DNA from: Pythium myriotylum
Lineage: Eukaryota > Oomycota > Peronosporomycetes > Pythiales > Pythiaceae
DNA length: 64,000 bases
Assembly (NCBI GenBank): GCA_023091665.1
Contig: JALJCQ010000012.1
Coordinates: forward strand, 1 to 64,000
Reading direction: 5' to 3'
Under the pieces are notes generated by a model. The model was given only the letters and a program-made list of their open reading frames with translations. It was not told the DNA's origin and ran no database searches. Of the stretch, positions 20,143-28,249 are shown piece by piece. Within the stretch, counting starts at the first letter, position 1, and the number at the start of each line of letters is the position of its first letter. The position numbers and the translations under genes are program-made.

Positions 20143-20861
20143 GACGCGACCGCTCGGATCTCTTCAACGCCAGTTTGATCTTCGGCTGTCGTAGGGCTTG
20201 TGATGTGGACGCATTGCCTCGCAATCTCGCGTTCCACAATCTCACACCACGTGGCACCAAGATTCCACCAGGTCTGAAGAGACTCCTGGGTCTGAACCTC
20301 AAGTTCTGCCCGACACCTCCGCCGCAACGCTCTTCCCTCTCGCCAGTTACCATCTTCCCCAAACTCGTCCGGTCTCTTCGAATTGCAGTCCAGTTTGCTG
20401 ACTCCAGCGACCGCGACTACAACTCGAAGATCTACGTTCCAAACCTTGCTTTCCAGCCAAACCACCTGCCACGCCATCAAGAAGATTTACTGGAGTCGAT
20501 CAAGTCACACGCGACCGAACTCATTGCACAGTATCCCTTCCGACACAAGTTCAACCTCGACAGCAACCAACGCAACTTGCTACGATTGCTACGAAATGAT
20601 CCGAACTTGATGGTCGTGCAGGCAGACAAGAACCTCGGCCCGACGCTCATGCTTCGATCACAGTACACTTCCATGTGTCTTGATCACCTGAGTGACGAGG
20701 AGACATACACGCCATTGTATCGTCTTCCCAACGGACCAGAGGCCCAGATCCAACGGATCGCAGCCAAAGTGAACCTGATCTACATGCTACTCAACTACCA
20801 GTACCGTGAAGATCCAGTCATCCAACGACAAGTTGCTGTCATCATCAAGTGGAGAAAGTGA
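19953..20861 (+). pseudogene. 3'-truncated Penelope-like RT ORF2 (unit 6)
   Basis: Matches the other RT copies to about 20843, with one Thr-to-Ala change (GPEAQ), then runs for a few foreign codons to a stop at 20859-20861. RT motifs A, B and C and the 3' region with the telomeric block are lost, so it cannot encode a working polymerase. At the junction the array reads GTCATCAAGTG whereas this copy reads GTCATCATCAAGTGG, so an ATCAAGTG stretch is shared by both sequences at the breakpoint. Confidence 0.85.
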
Positions 20862-21330
20862 TTCAAGAAATCCAAAGCGAGACGCAGCTCATGTGGTCGG
20901 TATAGCCACCGACAATGCTGCCAATATGACGAGTATGTGGGGCAAACTATCTCATCTCGGTATCGTGGGCGGCGACTGTGCCGCGCATGTGCTGAACCTG
21001 CTCATGCAGAACCTCTTTACTCATGAAGTGCTCAAGAAAGTTCAGTTGAATTGCGTCGAGCTGTCTCGGTTCGTACGCGACCACGTCGGCCTTCTCGATA
21101 CTTTCCGCGAAAATCTCGAGATTTTTCGCTTGGGTTTAGCGGCCTTACGCCCCCTGTTCCAACTCGATGGTACTCGGTATTCAACTCGCTTTCTGCAAGA
21201 TTTTTCTCCACAAACAACATAGAGTGTTTGTCGATCAGCTTGGCGATGTACACCTCGCGCTCTTCCTTTTTCTTGTTCGCGAGGAGGAGGAACGGAGAGT
21301 CAACGTGTTCATAGCAGAGAACCTTTAGTC
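20844..21330 (+). pseudogene. hAT-family transposase fragment, frameshifted
   Basis: The + strand frame from about 20850 encodes a hAT/DUF659-like segment with GIATDNAANM and, about 20 residues later, GGDCAAHVLNLLMQ. A frameshift near 21140 moves the expected continuation PTRWYSVFNSL into another frame (within 21051-21314). Both the N-terminal BED/DNA-binding part and the C-terminal dimerisation part are missing. The fragment is fused directly to the truncated retroelement. Confidence 0.7.
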
Positions 21331-21676
21331 GCCGCTTGGCTTCACGTTCCAATTGAAGCGAAGTGTCTGTTAACGGCCATGCGGAGAAAAGACATGGAGT
21401 CGAACGCCTTCCCCTCAGCTAGTTCTCCGCTGGCGACTTCTATGGCGCTGGTAGAGTCTCCTGTATTATGGTGTGTGCGACCGGCTCGTTGTTGAAGTTC
21501 CTCCAAGCCAATGTACCCATTATACACCACGGGTCCTGCCAAATAGAAGATGGTTTTGTATTCAATAGTTTTCCCGAAGGGTCCGAGAGGGTATACAATT
21601 TGGAAGGGTATTCAATTACTGCCGGTCCTAACCGACGATGAGTTCGTCAAACTCATCAGCAAGGTCAAAGAGCTGG

Positions 21677-22476
21677 TCATCTTGATTCTACACCACTGGG
21701 TGCCCCGCTCTCCAGCCACATCTCGCACAATCGCTCTCCGTAAACGTGGTGGCGACTGATGTGCCAATCCTCAAAACTGTCGGCGAATCTGGCACCAAGA
21801 ATAGACTTTTCGACCATGTAGTTGACAGCTCTTGAGACGAGGTCGTCGTCGGACAAGACGGTTAGGTTGGTGATGCGTCGTAGGGAAAGTCCATAGCGAT
21901 TCATGAAAAGACTAAACCACTTGTCAGAGGCCGTGAAGCTCTCGTGGCCTTCCGCAAGCGCGAGTTCGCGAGCCTTTGCCTGTATTCACTCGCCCGAGGC
22001 TTTGAGCTTAAGGGTCCGTCGTTGAATGATGAACTCGAAAAGTGCATCCGCGATCGCATCGAGTTGAGGCTTGCTCCCCCACCACTGAGACGCATCTGCG
22101 TAGGGCTGGCTATACGGATCTCGTCACGCTACTTCCACCAGTAACGGACCTGGGCAGGGGAGACGGTCCAGCCCCTCACGTCTTTGAAGTGCTTGGTAGC
22201 GCGGGTGGGGGTCTCGGGGTAGTTTGCCTCAATCCAATCAACGACTTCCCGTTTCTCGATCATGGACTTCGGCATACGTTGGGATGGCATACTCGTCGAG
22301 GTAGTTCTTGCAGAGTCCGCGAAGGGTATTCCAATTGGCACGGTATACTATTTCTGCCGAGATTCTCAAAGTCTCCGAAAACCTCACTAGTTTCAGTAGG
22401 GTGCTCTATCCAGACAGGGATTTGGCAGAACCCGTGAGAAATGCCTCATTTGACACAACCGGTGGAGATGCTCTTA
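21677..22476 (-). pseudogene. pogo/CENP-B-like DDE transposon relic
   Basis: Minus-strand frames give a broken N-terminal half of a CENP-B-type transposase. An HTH-like segment with EKREVVDWIEANYP and GWTVSPAQVRYWWK (22129-22341) is followed, after frameshifts, by NRYGLSLRRITNLTVLSDDDL (21840-21904), typical of the second helix-turn-helix and linker. No DDE catalytic segment is visible; the minus-strand ORFs at 21032-21542 were not recognised. The sequence CCGGTGGAGATGCTCTTA at 22459-22476 is probably the terminal inverted repeat at the element's 5' end. Confidence 0.55.
22459..22476 (-). repeat. Putative transposon terminal repeat (copy 1)
   Basis: CCGGTGGAGATGCTCTTA; read on the minus strand it is TAAGAGCATCTCCACCGG, with a TA end typical of pogo/Tc1-like termini. 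The same 18-mer recurs at 59810-59827, where no transposase is left. Confidence 0.5.
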
Positions 22477-22565
22477 GGATTTTTACTTCACTGCATAACC
22501 ACCTGAATTCCAACACACAAAGGTCAAGTGTACTAGTAATCATGCTCTGTTATGACTATGACTAA

Positions 22566-24596
22566 CTAATTTACTGGCCGGTGTAGCTGTCCATTCCAAG
22601 CCGGCCATTGTGAGATGTCATTCGCGAACCACCCACAGCGTGGGCAGCCGTTGTTGATCACAGCGTTGCCCACACGCTCGCCGTGATGAGTCGCCAGGTT
22701 CGAGCAATAAGCTCGCTCGATGGGCCCGAAGGCGCACGAGCCACACTGATAGACCGAGCTGTTGCCGTAGATCTGCCGCAGCTGCTCTGGGTGCAGCTCG
22801 TTGTCACGCTCGCGCTGGCGGAGCTGTTCGCATGTAAGTCCTTCATGCCACTGACGTGTGTTGCACTGCACGCAGCGCTCGGCGCGGCAGAGTGGACAGA
22901 CGAAGTGCGGGTCGTCTGCTGCGAGCGCACCGATCCCCCTGCAGTCGTCCTGGAGACACTGGAAGAGACCCGGGACACTCGCCACCGCGAGGTCTTGGCA
23001 CTTGCGGTAGTATTCTTCTTGCTCCTCGAGCGTGAGTACGAGTGTGAGATCGCCGTCGCTGAGCACGACGTCGCAGTCTCCATGTGGGCATCGCGGTGTT
23101 ACGTCCTGCTGGTCGATGCGGCTTTTGATATAGGGGTGGATGCACGTTCGGCAATATGTGTGGTCACAGCCGCCGACGCAGAAGATGTCTTCGATCGACG
23201 TGTCCTCCATGCAGATACCACAATACTTCGTTCGAGGGGGCTCTGGCTCTGGATCTGTTCGTGCGTTGGTTGCCACAGGGGATGGAAGTCTATTGTAGCC
23301 AAAATTAAGGTCAGTTGCGCATTCGTGGTCGGTCGAGCACTCAAGAAGCACGCGATGTTCTGCACGGTGTAATTCGTCCTGTAACGCCATGATAAGAGTC
23401 GTCGACTGCGTCTCGTGGTCCTGAATCAACTCGACATTAGCGGCTACGACGGGTTGAGTCCGCGCGAGCATGGTGATCGCTGAGGGTAAATATACATCCC
23501 AGCCATCTGACGTCGAGAGGTTGCGAATCATGTCGTGATATAGTTGCGGCTTGAGTGGTGACTTCTTGATCGGTGTTGGCGGAGGTGATAGTGCTGTTTC
23601 CTTGCACTGTAGCGGTGCCTTGGAAGCTATGTCTCTGGCTTGAGGGCTGTTTCCGGGCATTGCCATCGCACGCATGAGTGCCGAGAGGAGCAGGTCATTC
23701 GTCAGTACTGGCGGCGTCACTTTGTCTTTCTTATTCTTGCTCTTGGACTTGGCTGCCTCCACAGTCTCTGGTGGGATTGCGATGCGGCGGACGACAATCG
23801 CTGTCGGTCCTTTCTTCGTGACGGCCTCTTTGATCAGCACTCGTTCGCCAAGAGTTAATGGTGGTCGCTTGATGTCACAGAAGCTGTTGAGGAAGTAAAG
23901 GTCCGGGGAGTTCGACCCGTCAAGCTTGGCGACTGTGCCAACACCACCTTCGAGCTTATAGGACGTTACAATGGCCGGGATCGTGGCCTCTTCCACAGGT
24001 TCGGGCGGTCGCGGCGCGCTAGAAGTCGTATTGGCAGCAGAAGTAAGGGGTTGTACGATCGTTGCGTTCCATCCCTTCGGTCCCTGCTTTTCTGCGAACA
24101 TGACAGCCTGACCTCTCTTGGGTGCCATGGGGAAGCCCGCGAGCGCCCAACGATTGAAGTACACTTGAGCTGAAGGCGCACCGAGCGTAGTGCGACGGAT
24201 GAAGCCGAAACCCTTGACTCCATCAAAATGCTCTACGATCCCCGGCGCAAGGAACGGAGTAGGTGCTGTCGGGATCGGAGGAGGCGAGGGAGGATGGAAC
24301 CCAGTAACTCTGTTGGGTTGCAAGGGAGGGGGGAGCGGCGCCTGGCCTTGACTGCCTTGAATTCCGCGGATCTGGTTGTGCCACACTAGATGATTCGCGA
24401 GTGCGGACTGCGTTGGGAAGGCGCCAAAACACTGACTGCAAATGCTCATGGCATTTGGGTTCGCGCCTGTCAGCATCGCGAGAAGTGGGGCTTGGTCGGG
24501 TCCGAGAACACAAATAAAGATGTGACGTCTGGCGGTGTTGATTGAGGCTGAGGACGGCTTGGTCCGGTCGAGAGGACGAATGGTGGCGGTTTCCAT
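22566..24596 (-). CDS. C2H2 / cold-shock / RBR E3 ubiquitin ligase fusion protein
   Basis: 676 residues. C2H2 finger at 53-73 (C53, C56, H69, H73); first cold-shock domain ~116-180 with KGFGFIRR, in which the usual second RNP motif is changed (VYFN for VFFH); a degenerate second cold-shock-like unit ~206-272; LLLSALMRAM motif ~302-311; an unrecognised domain ~344-415 with VYLPSAITMLARTQP; then RING1 from C459 (CGICMED), IBR ~547-589, and an atypical RING2 (C618, C621, possible catalytic C631, C651, C654, ending CGWFAND-x-SQWPAWNG). RBR ligases transfer ubiquitin through a RING2 Cys; the cold-shock and finger domains suggest an RNA- or DNA-guided ligase (inference). A later ATG (residue 50, at 24449) just before the finger is an alternative start. 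It lies 156 bp downstream of the NYN gene on the same strand. Confidence 0.75.
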   Translation of the reverse strand: METATIRPLDRTKPSSASINTARRHIFICVLGPDQAPLLAMLTGANPNAMSICSQCFGAFPTQSALANHLVWHNQIRGIQGSQGQAPLPPPLQPNRVTGFHPPSPPPIPTAPTPFLAPGIVEHFDGVKGFGFIRRTTLGAPSAQVYFNRWALAGFPMAPKRGQAVMFAEKQGPKGWNATIVQPLTSAANTTSSAPRPPEPVEEATIPAIVTSYKLEGGVGTVAKLDGSNSPDLYFLNSFCDIKRPPLTLGERVLIKEAVTKKGPTAIVVRRIAIPPETVEAAKSKSKNKKDKVTPPVLTNDLLLSALMRAMAMPGNSPQARDIASKAPLQCKETALSPPPTPIKKSPLKPQLYHDMIRNLSTSDGWDVYLPSAITMLARTQPVVAANVELIQDHETQSTTLIMALQDELHRAEHRVLLECSTDHECATDLNFGYNRLPSPVATNARTDPEPEPPRTKYCGICMEDTSIEDIFCVGGCDHTYCRTCIHPYIKSRIDQQDVTPRCPHGDCDVVLSDGDLTLVLTLEEQEEYYRKCQDLAVASVPGLFQCLQDDCRGIGALAADDPHFVCPLCRAERCVQCNTRQWHEGLTCEQLRQRERDNELHPEQLRQIYGNSSVYQCGSCAFGPIERAYCSNLATHHGERVGNAVINNGCPRCGWFANDISQWPAWNGQLHRPVN
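22585..23240 (-). repeat. RBR-domain inverted repeat, arm 1
   Basis: On the minus strand this segment, encoding the RBR domain, is almost identical in DNA to 27225-27873 on the plus strand. Mismatches are visible mainly at the RING2 end (GGCTGCCCACGC against TGCTGTCCACGA) and in one Asn/Asp codon. Identity begins abruptly at AACGAAGTATTGTGG, just before RING1. Confidence 0.8.
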
Positions 24597-24752
24597 CTGG
24601 TATCATCCTCGCGAGCAAAGGAAGAGGCCTACACCTGGTAAGACGAGGTCAGAAGACGCGGTCTTCGTGTCCATCTCAGATTTTGAGGCGGTCGTCGTAC
24701 AATTCAATTTGAAAATGCCAGTTTTGTTATGAAAGACTTTGAACATGCAGAT

Positions 24753-26177
24753 CTAGAAAACGGGATCCTCGGTCTGGAGACCTCGTACCGTAGCCGCGTC
24801 CATCTCTTCGCTCAACGCCGCGCAAAGAAGTAAGCGCTGCGTATCTACATCCGCGTTGCGAATTAAATTCATGTCCATAGCCGAACCACTCTTGACAAGC
24901 AGACAGATTCCCGTGGGGATGTACAGTTCCCCGTCCGGTCCGTCGAGCTCACGGATCACAGTCGCAAAATGCTCTAACACTGTGGAGTTCTTTGCCAATA
25001 GAGGCCTAGTCGGGGTGAATGGGTCTGGCCTCGTGTGAGTCGAGGCTCGCACTTCATCGGCACCGTTGCTCAGGATAGCAGCGAAGGAACTGTGTGGTAA
25101 GGTATTACAGTTTGCCCTCGCAGTGAGTTCCCTGTTCTTGCTTTCTGCCTTGGTCTTCTTCGGGTGGCGCCTTCTGTTGGATGACCTCATCATAGCCTGA
25201 CCACCTGTGTCGCCGTTCTCCTCTTGACGATGCGATTTTACAATCTCCCCCACGTCTTCATCATCGAGAGGCCGCACGACGACGCAGCCTGGAAACTCCT
25301 GCTGTAGCTCGATGAAACTCGAAGCCACGGTCGAAAGCCATGCATGAACTTCAACGAACCAACCGTCGCGCAAGTACAATTCAACAAGGTCGCGGACGCT
25401 GGAGCCATTGGGAATGGAGCTGTCGCCGCCAGTCACAAGCACCAGTGTCTGTGAGATCGTTTGGCACTGTCGCCGAGCAAAGGACAGGTCAAGCTGCATT
25501 GCGGCAGCGTCTTGTTTGCGAACCTCCCAATGGATCCCGTCATAGTGGATCCCTCGCAACGTGTCAGCCACGCGTTCTGGGGTGGTGGAGTAGAACGCGG
25601 CGAGTCGACCGATGCGACAGCCGTGTTCACCTGGCCGGGACTGAGTTAGGCGTTGTGTGAGTCCTTCAAGGTTGAGGTCGAGTTCCCGCGGGGTAGTTGC
25701 GCCAGGAAAGCGACCCACTAAATGGTCAGCGTCGATAAGGCTGGTCCAGATATTGTCCAGGTCCATGTACACAAAGCGAGGATACGCAGCCCCGTCGAAG
25801 CACGAACCCGAATCAGTCAGCAGCTGACGCTTGGCCTCCAGAGTCCTGGTCGCGACGCCCTTGCCGTGCTTCGTGGCCTTCGGCGCACGAGGAAGCTCTC
25901 GGGATGGAATAGTTGGTGGTGGCTGCGTGGTGGCTTTCTGGGAATAGCTCTCTTTCACACGGCTCTCAAGCCTTGTTAGCGCCGTTACCTGGGGTCGCTT
26001 CGAGTTGCCGTTGTGGAGAAAGAGAACCGATTCGCCAACTCGTGGCACCGGGGTCTGCACATCACAGTTGGAGATATGGAAGTAGATGAGACTGTTCTCG
26101 TCCAGGCCGCCAGCATCGGTGCTGAGGAACCCATAGCCTTCAGAGGCGTGGTAGTGCTGGATGACACCTCGATTCAT
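24753..26177 (-). CDS. Cold-shock + NYN (LabA-like nuclease) protein
   Basis: 474 residues from the ATG at 26177 (an in-frame upstream extension has no ATG). Cold-shock-like domain ~1-70 (GVIQHYHASEGYGFLS, with IYFHIS as RNP2). NYN/LabA-type PIN-like domain ~134-306: YMDLDNIW (D139, D141), D230 in MQLDLSFARR and LVTGGDS (D252) match the acidic pocket of NYN RNases. C-terminal ~398-462 resembles the shared domain of its neighbours (ELYIPTGICLLVKSG, LLLCAALSEEMDAA), the most divergent member. The basic linker ~340-355 may bind RNA. The gene is divergent from the RBR gene starting at 26546 (368 bp between starts). Ribonuclease activity is likely by family but inferred. Confidence 0.7.
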   Translation of the reverse strand: MNRGVIQHYHASEGYGFLSTDAGGLDENSLIYFHISNCDVQTPVPRVGESVLFLHNGNSKRPQVTALTRLESRVKESYSQKATTQPPPTIPSRELPRAPKATKHGKGVATRTLEAKRQLLTDSGSCFDGAAYPRFVYMDLDNIWTSLIDADHLVGRFPGATTPRELDLNLEGLTQRLTQSRPGEHGCRIGRLAAFYSTTPERVADTLRGIHYDGIHWEVRKQDAAAMQLDLSFARRQCQTISQTLVLVTGGDSSIPNGSSVRDLVELYLRDGWFVEVHAWLSTVASSFIELQQEFPGCVVVRPLDDEDVGEIVKSHRQEENGDTGGQAMMRSSNRRRHPKKTKAESKNRELTARANCNTLPHSSFAAILSNGADEVRASTHTRPDPFTPTRPLLAKNSTVLEHFATVIRELDGPDGELYIPTGICLLVKSGSAMDMNLIRNADVDTQRLLLCAALSEEMDAATVRGLQTEDPVF

Positions 26178-26545
26178 CGCTGGACCCAACTTCGCGAATG
26201 GGAACCGGTGGGTGTCGATGGGCTCGCTCGTCCTCGCCCAGACGCGAGACAGGACGTTCTGTTCAAAAAAATCTAAACAAACTCACTTAAACCAGATTTC
26301 ATCGAATTTTTCCCACTTCATCGGTTATAATTTCTATTTTACGCTTGCAGGAAACACGAAGTTTTTCTTGGACCGTCCACATTGGGTATGTCCCGATCTT
26401 TCTAAATCTCTGTGGGCGGATCTGTCCAGACTCGGCACAGATCCCTTCGCTGTCAAAACAAACTCATCCACGCCATCAAGAAAAGCACCCAACGCACGAA
26501 GAAGGAGCGCCATTATCACACCGACGCTATCATCGCACCGTCGCC

Positions 26546-27895
26546 ATGTTTCTCTCGACTCTGCTGCGCACCGTCGGCATCCTCGGCAGCAGCGCTCAAG
26601 ACTCGGACTCGGACTCGGACGACCAGGAGAAGCAACCGCAGATCTCGACGAATGAGATCCTTCTTGCAGCTCTCAAACGCGCCGTCGACGTGTACACATA
26701 CAACTCTGGAGTAGAGGAAGCCCAACACGATGAAACCCCGGCGCCGCAACCGGTACCAACGAACGCTATCCTCCTGTCTGCTCTCATGCGCGCCATGGAT
26801 ATGTATGAAACCAGCCGTAGAGCGCAAGAAGTGGCTGAACAAGAAGAAACCACGGCCGCGGCAGATCACCCATCACCACCGAGATCGGATTTGATGACGC
26901 AGCTGAGACCTCAGCACTACCGTAGCATGATCGACAACCTCTCGTTACCTGACGGAAGCGAACTGTACTTGCCCTCAGCCTTGGCTATGCTCGCGCGGAC
27001 TCAACCCATCGTTTCCGCTAACGTAGAGACAATTGAAGACCCTGATACCCAGACCGCAACCCTCATCATGGCGCTGCAAGACGAACTCGATCACGCCGAG
27101 CACCTGGAGCTAGTCAATCAGTCAGCAGACATGGACTGGAGCACATATCGCAATTCCGAATACTCTGCACAATCCTCTCCTTCCGCGGGCAGATCTCTCC
27201 CCGACCCTGAGTCAGAGCACACTCAAACGAAGTATTGTGGTATCTGCATGGAGGACACGTCGATCGAAGACATCTTCTGCGTCGGCGGCTGTGACCACAC
27301 ATATTGCCGAACGTGCATCCACCCCTATATCAAAAGCCGCATCGACCAGCAGGACGTAACACCGCGATGCCCACATGGAGACTGCGACGTCGTGCTCAGC
27401 GACGGCGATCTCACACTCGTACTCACGCTCGAGGAGCAAGAAGAATACTACCGCAAGTGCCAAGACCTCGCGGTGGCGAGTGTCCCGGGTCTCTTCCAGT
27501 GTCTCCAGGACGACTGCAGGGGGATCGGTGCGCTCGCAGCAGACGACCCGCACTTCGTCTGTCCACTCTGCCGCGCCGAGCGCTGCGTGCAGTGCAACAC
27601 ACGTCAGTGGCATGAAGGACTTACATGCGAACAGCTCCGCCAGCGCGAGCGTGACAACGAGCTGCACCCAGAGCAGCTGCGGCAGATCTACGGCAACAGC
27701 TCGGTCTATCAGTGTGGCTCGTGCGCCTTCGGGCCCATCGAGCGAGCTTATTGCTCGGACCTGGCGACCCACCACGGCGAGCGTGTAGGCAACGCTGTGA
27801 TCAACAACTGCTGTCCACGATGTGGGTGGTTCGCGAATGACATCTCACAATGGCCGGCTTGGAATGGGCAGCTACATCCGTCAGTAGCCACGTGA
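26546..27895 (+). CDS. RBR E3 ubiquitin ligase lacking cold-shock domains
   Basis: 449 residues from the ATG at 26546 (gtcgccATG); the frame continues 67 codons upstream, but that part is low in protein-like character and may be leader or an upstream exon. Residues ~37-51 and ~73-87 hold two copies of a TN-x-ILL-x-AL-x-RA motif; ~118-190 is the domain shared with the three neighbours (YLPSALAMLARTQP, LIMALQDEL); RING1 from C231, IBR ~319-361, atypical RING2 from ~390. From RING1 to near the end it is almost identical at DNA level to the inverted gene at 22566-24596, while the N-terminal halves differ, which points to recent gene conversion or partial duplication. It has no C2H2 or cold-shock domains. 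Confidence 0.75.
   Translation: MFLSTLLRTVGILGSSAQDSDSDSDDQEKQPQISTNEILLAALKRAVDVYTYNSGVEEAQHDETPAPQPVPTNAILLSALMRAMDMYETSRRAQEVAEQEETTAAADHPSPPRSDLMTQLRPQHYRSMIDNLSLPDGSELYLPSALAMLARTQPIVSANVETIEDPDTQTATLIMALQDELDHAEHLELVNQSADMDWSTYRNSEYSAQSSPSAGRSLPDPESEHTQTKYCGICMEDTSIEDIFCVGGCDHTYCRTCIHPYIKSRIDQQDVTPRCPHGDCDVVLSDGDLTLVLTLEEQEEYYRKCQDLAVASVPGLFQCLQDDCRGIGALAADDPHFVCPLCRAERCVQCNTRQWHEGLTCEQLRQRERDNELHPEQLRQIYGNSSVYQCGSCAFGPIERAYCSDLATHHGERVGNAVINNCCPRCGWFANDISQWPAWNGQLHPSVAT
27225..27873 (+). repeat. RBR-domain inverted repeat, arm 2
   Basis: Partner of 22585-23240 in opposite orientation, about 4 kb away. The arms include the last ~220 codons of both ligase genes; flanking coding sequence is clearly diverged. 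Confidence 0.8.
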
Positions 27896-28249
27896 GCAGA
27901 GCGCTCTGGGATTTTCCAGTTTGTTTTATATTGCTTAGGCTTAGGCTATGAAAAGATGTTGTGATGTCAGGTGGAGTTGATTTGAGGTCTGCTTTGAGAC
28001 ACAAGTTTAAATAACTTTAGGGTTGATGCTCCCTGTGGTGCAGAGCAACTGTCGAAGCAAGCGCCAAGTGTGTTCCCATTTTACTTTTAGAGCATCTTGC
28101 TCCGATGTCCTCAAGCTCTCGTAGCCGTCTTCTAGTGGTCCGACGCCGCAGTCGAGGACAGAATCCGTCTTCGGAGTCTTTGTATGAGAAGAGGGTTTTT
28201 GTCCATCGTGGGCATTCTCATACCTCTTTCGACAGGGTTACTCACTTGA
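27896..28249. other. Intergenic, no feature recognised
   Basis: 354 bp between two same-strand genes, AT-richer than the coding regions. It presumably holds the 3' end of the RBR gene and the promoter of the next gene; no motif stands out. Confidence 0.4.

Larger units (their letters stand above)
1..20843 (+). mobile_element. Tandem array of an endonuclease-deficient Penelope-like retroelement (3577-bp unit)
   Basis: All ORFs and non-coding motifs recur at exactly 3577-bp spacing. Taking the telomeric block as the end of a unit, the units are <1-886 (5' cut by the window), 887-4463, 4464-8040, 8041-11617, 11618-15194, 15195-18771 and 18772-20843 (3' truncated). Each full unit has a non-coding leader, ORF1, an overlapping ORF2 reverse transcriptase and a short 3' region ending in CCCTAAA-type repeat. 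The copies are nearly identical; coding differences seen are Asp versus Asn in ORF1, one Ala/Val in the first ORF2 and one Thr/Ala in the last. Penelope-like elements lacking the GIY-YIG domain are known at telomeres of rotifers, fungi and protists, and this array fits that class. An LTR element is ruled out by the absence of protease, RNase H and integrase. Confidence 0.9.

Noticed and set aside
1..20843. LTR retrotransposon or LINE
   Set aside because: RT motifs (SLYTNIP, GTAMGTPCAP, YIDDVFLIW) are of Penelope type, and no integrase, protease, RNase H or apurinic endonuclease is present.
21032..21542. Minus-strand genes in the transposon relic region
   Set aside because: The frames are short and broken, and the lower one is antisense to the hAT fragment; no domain is recognisable.
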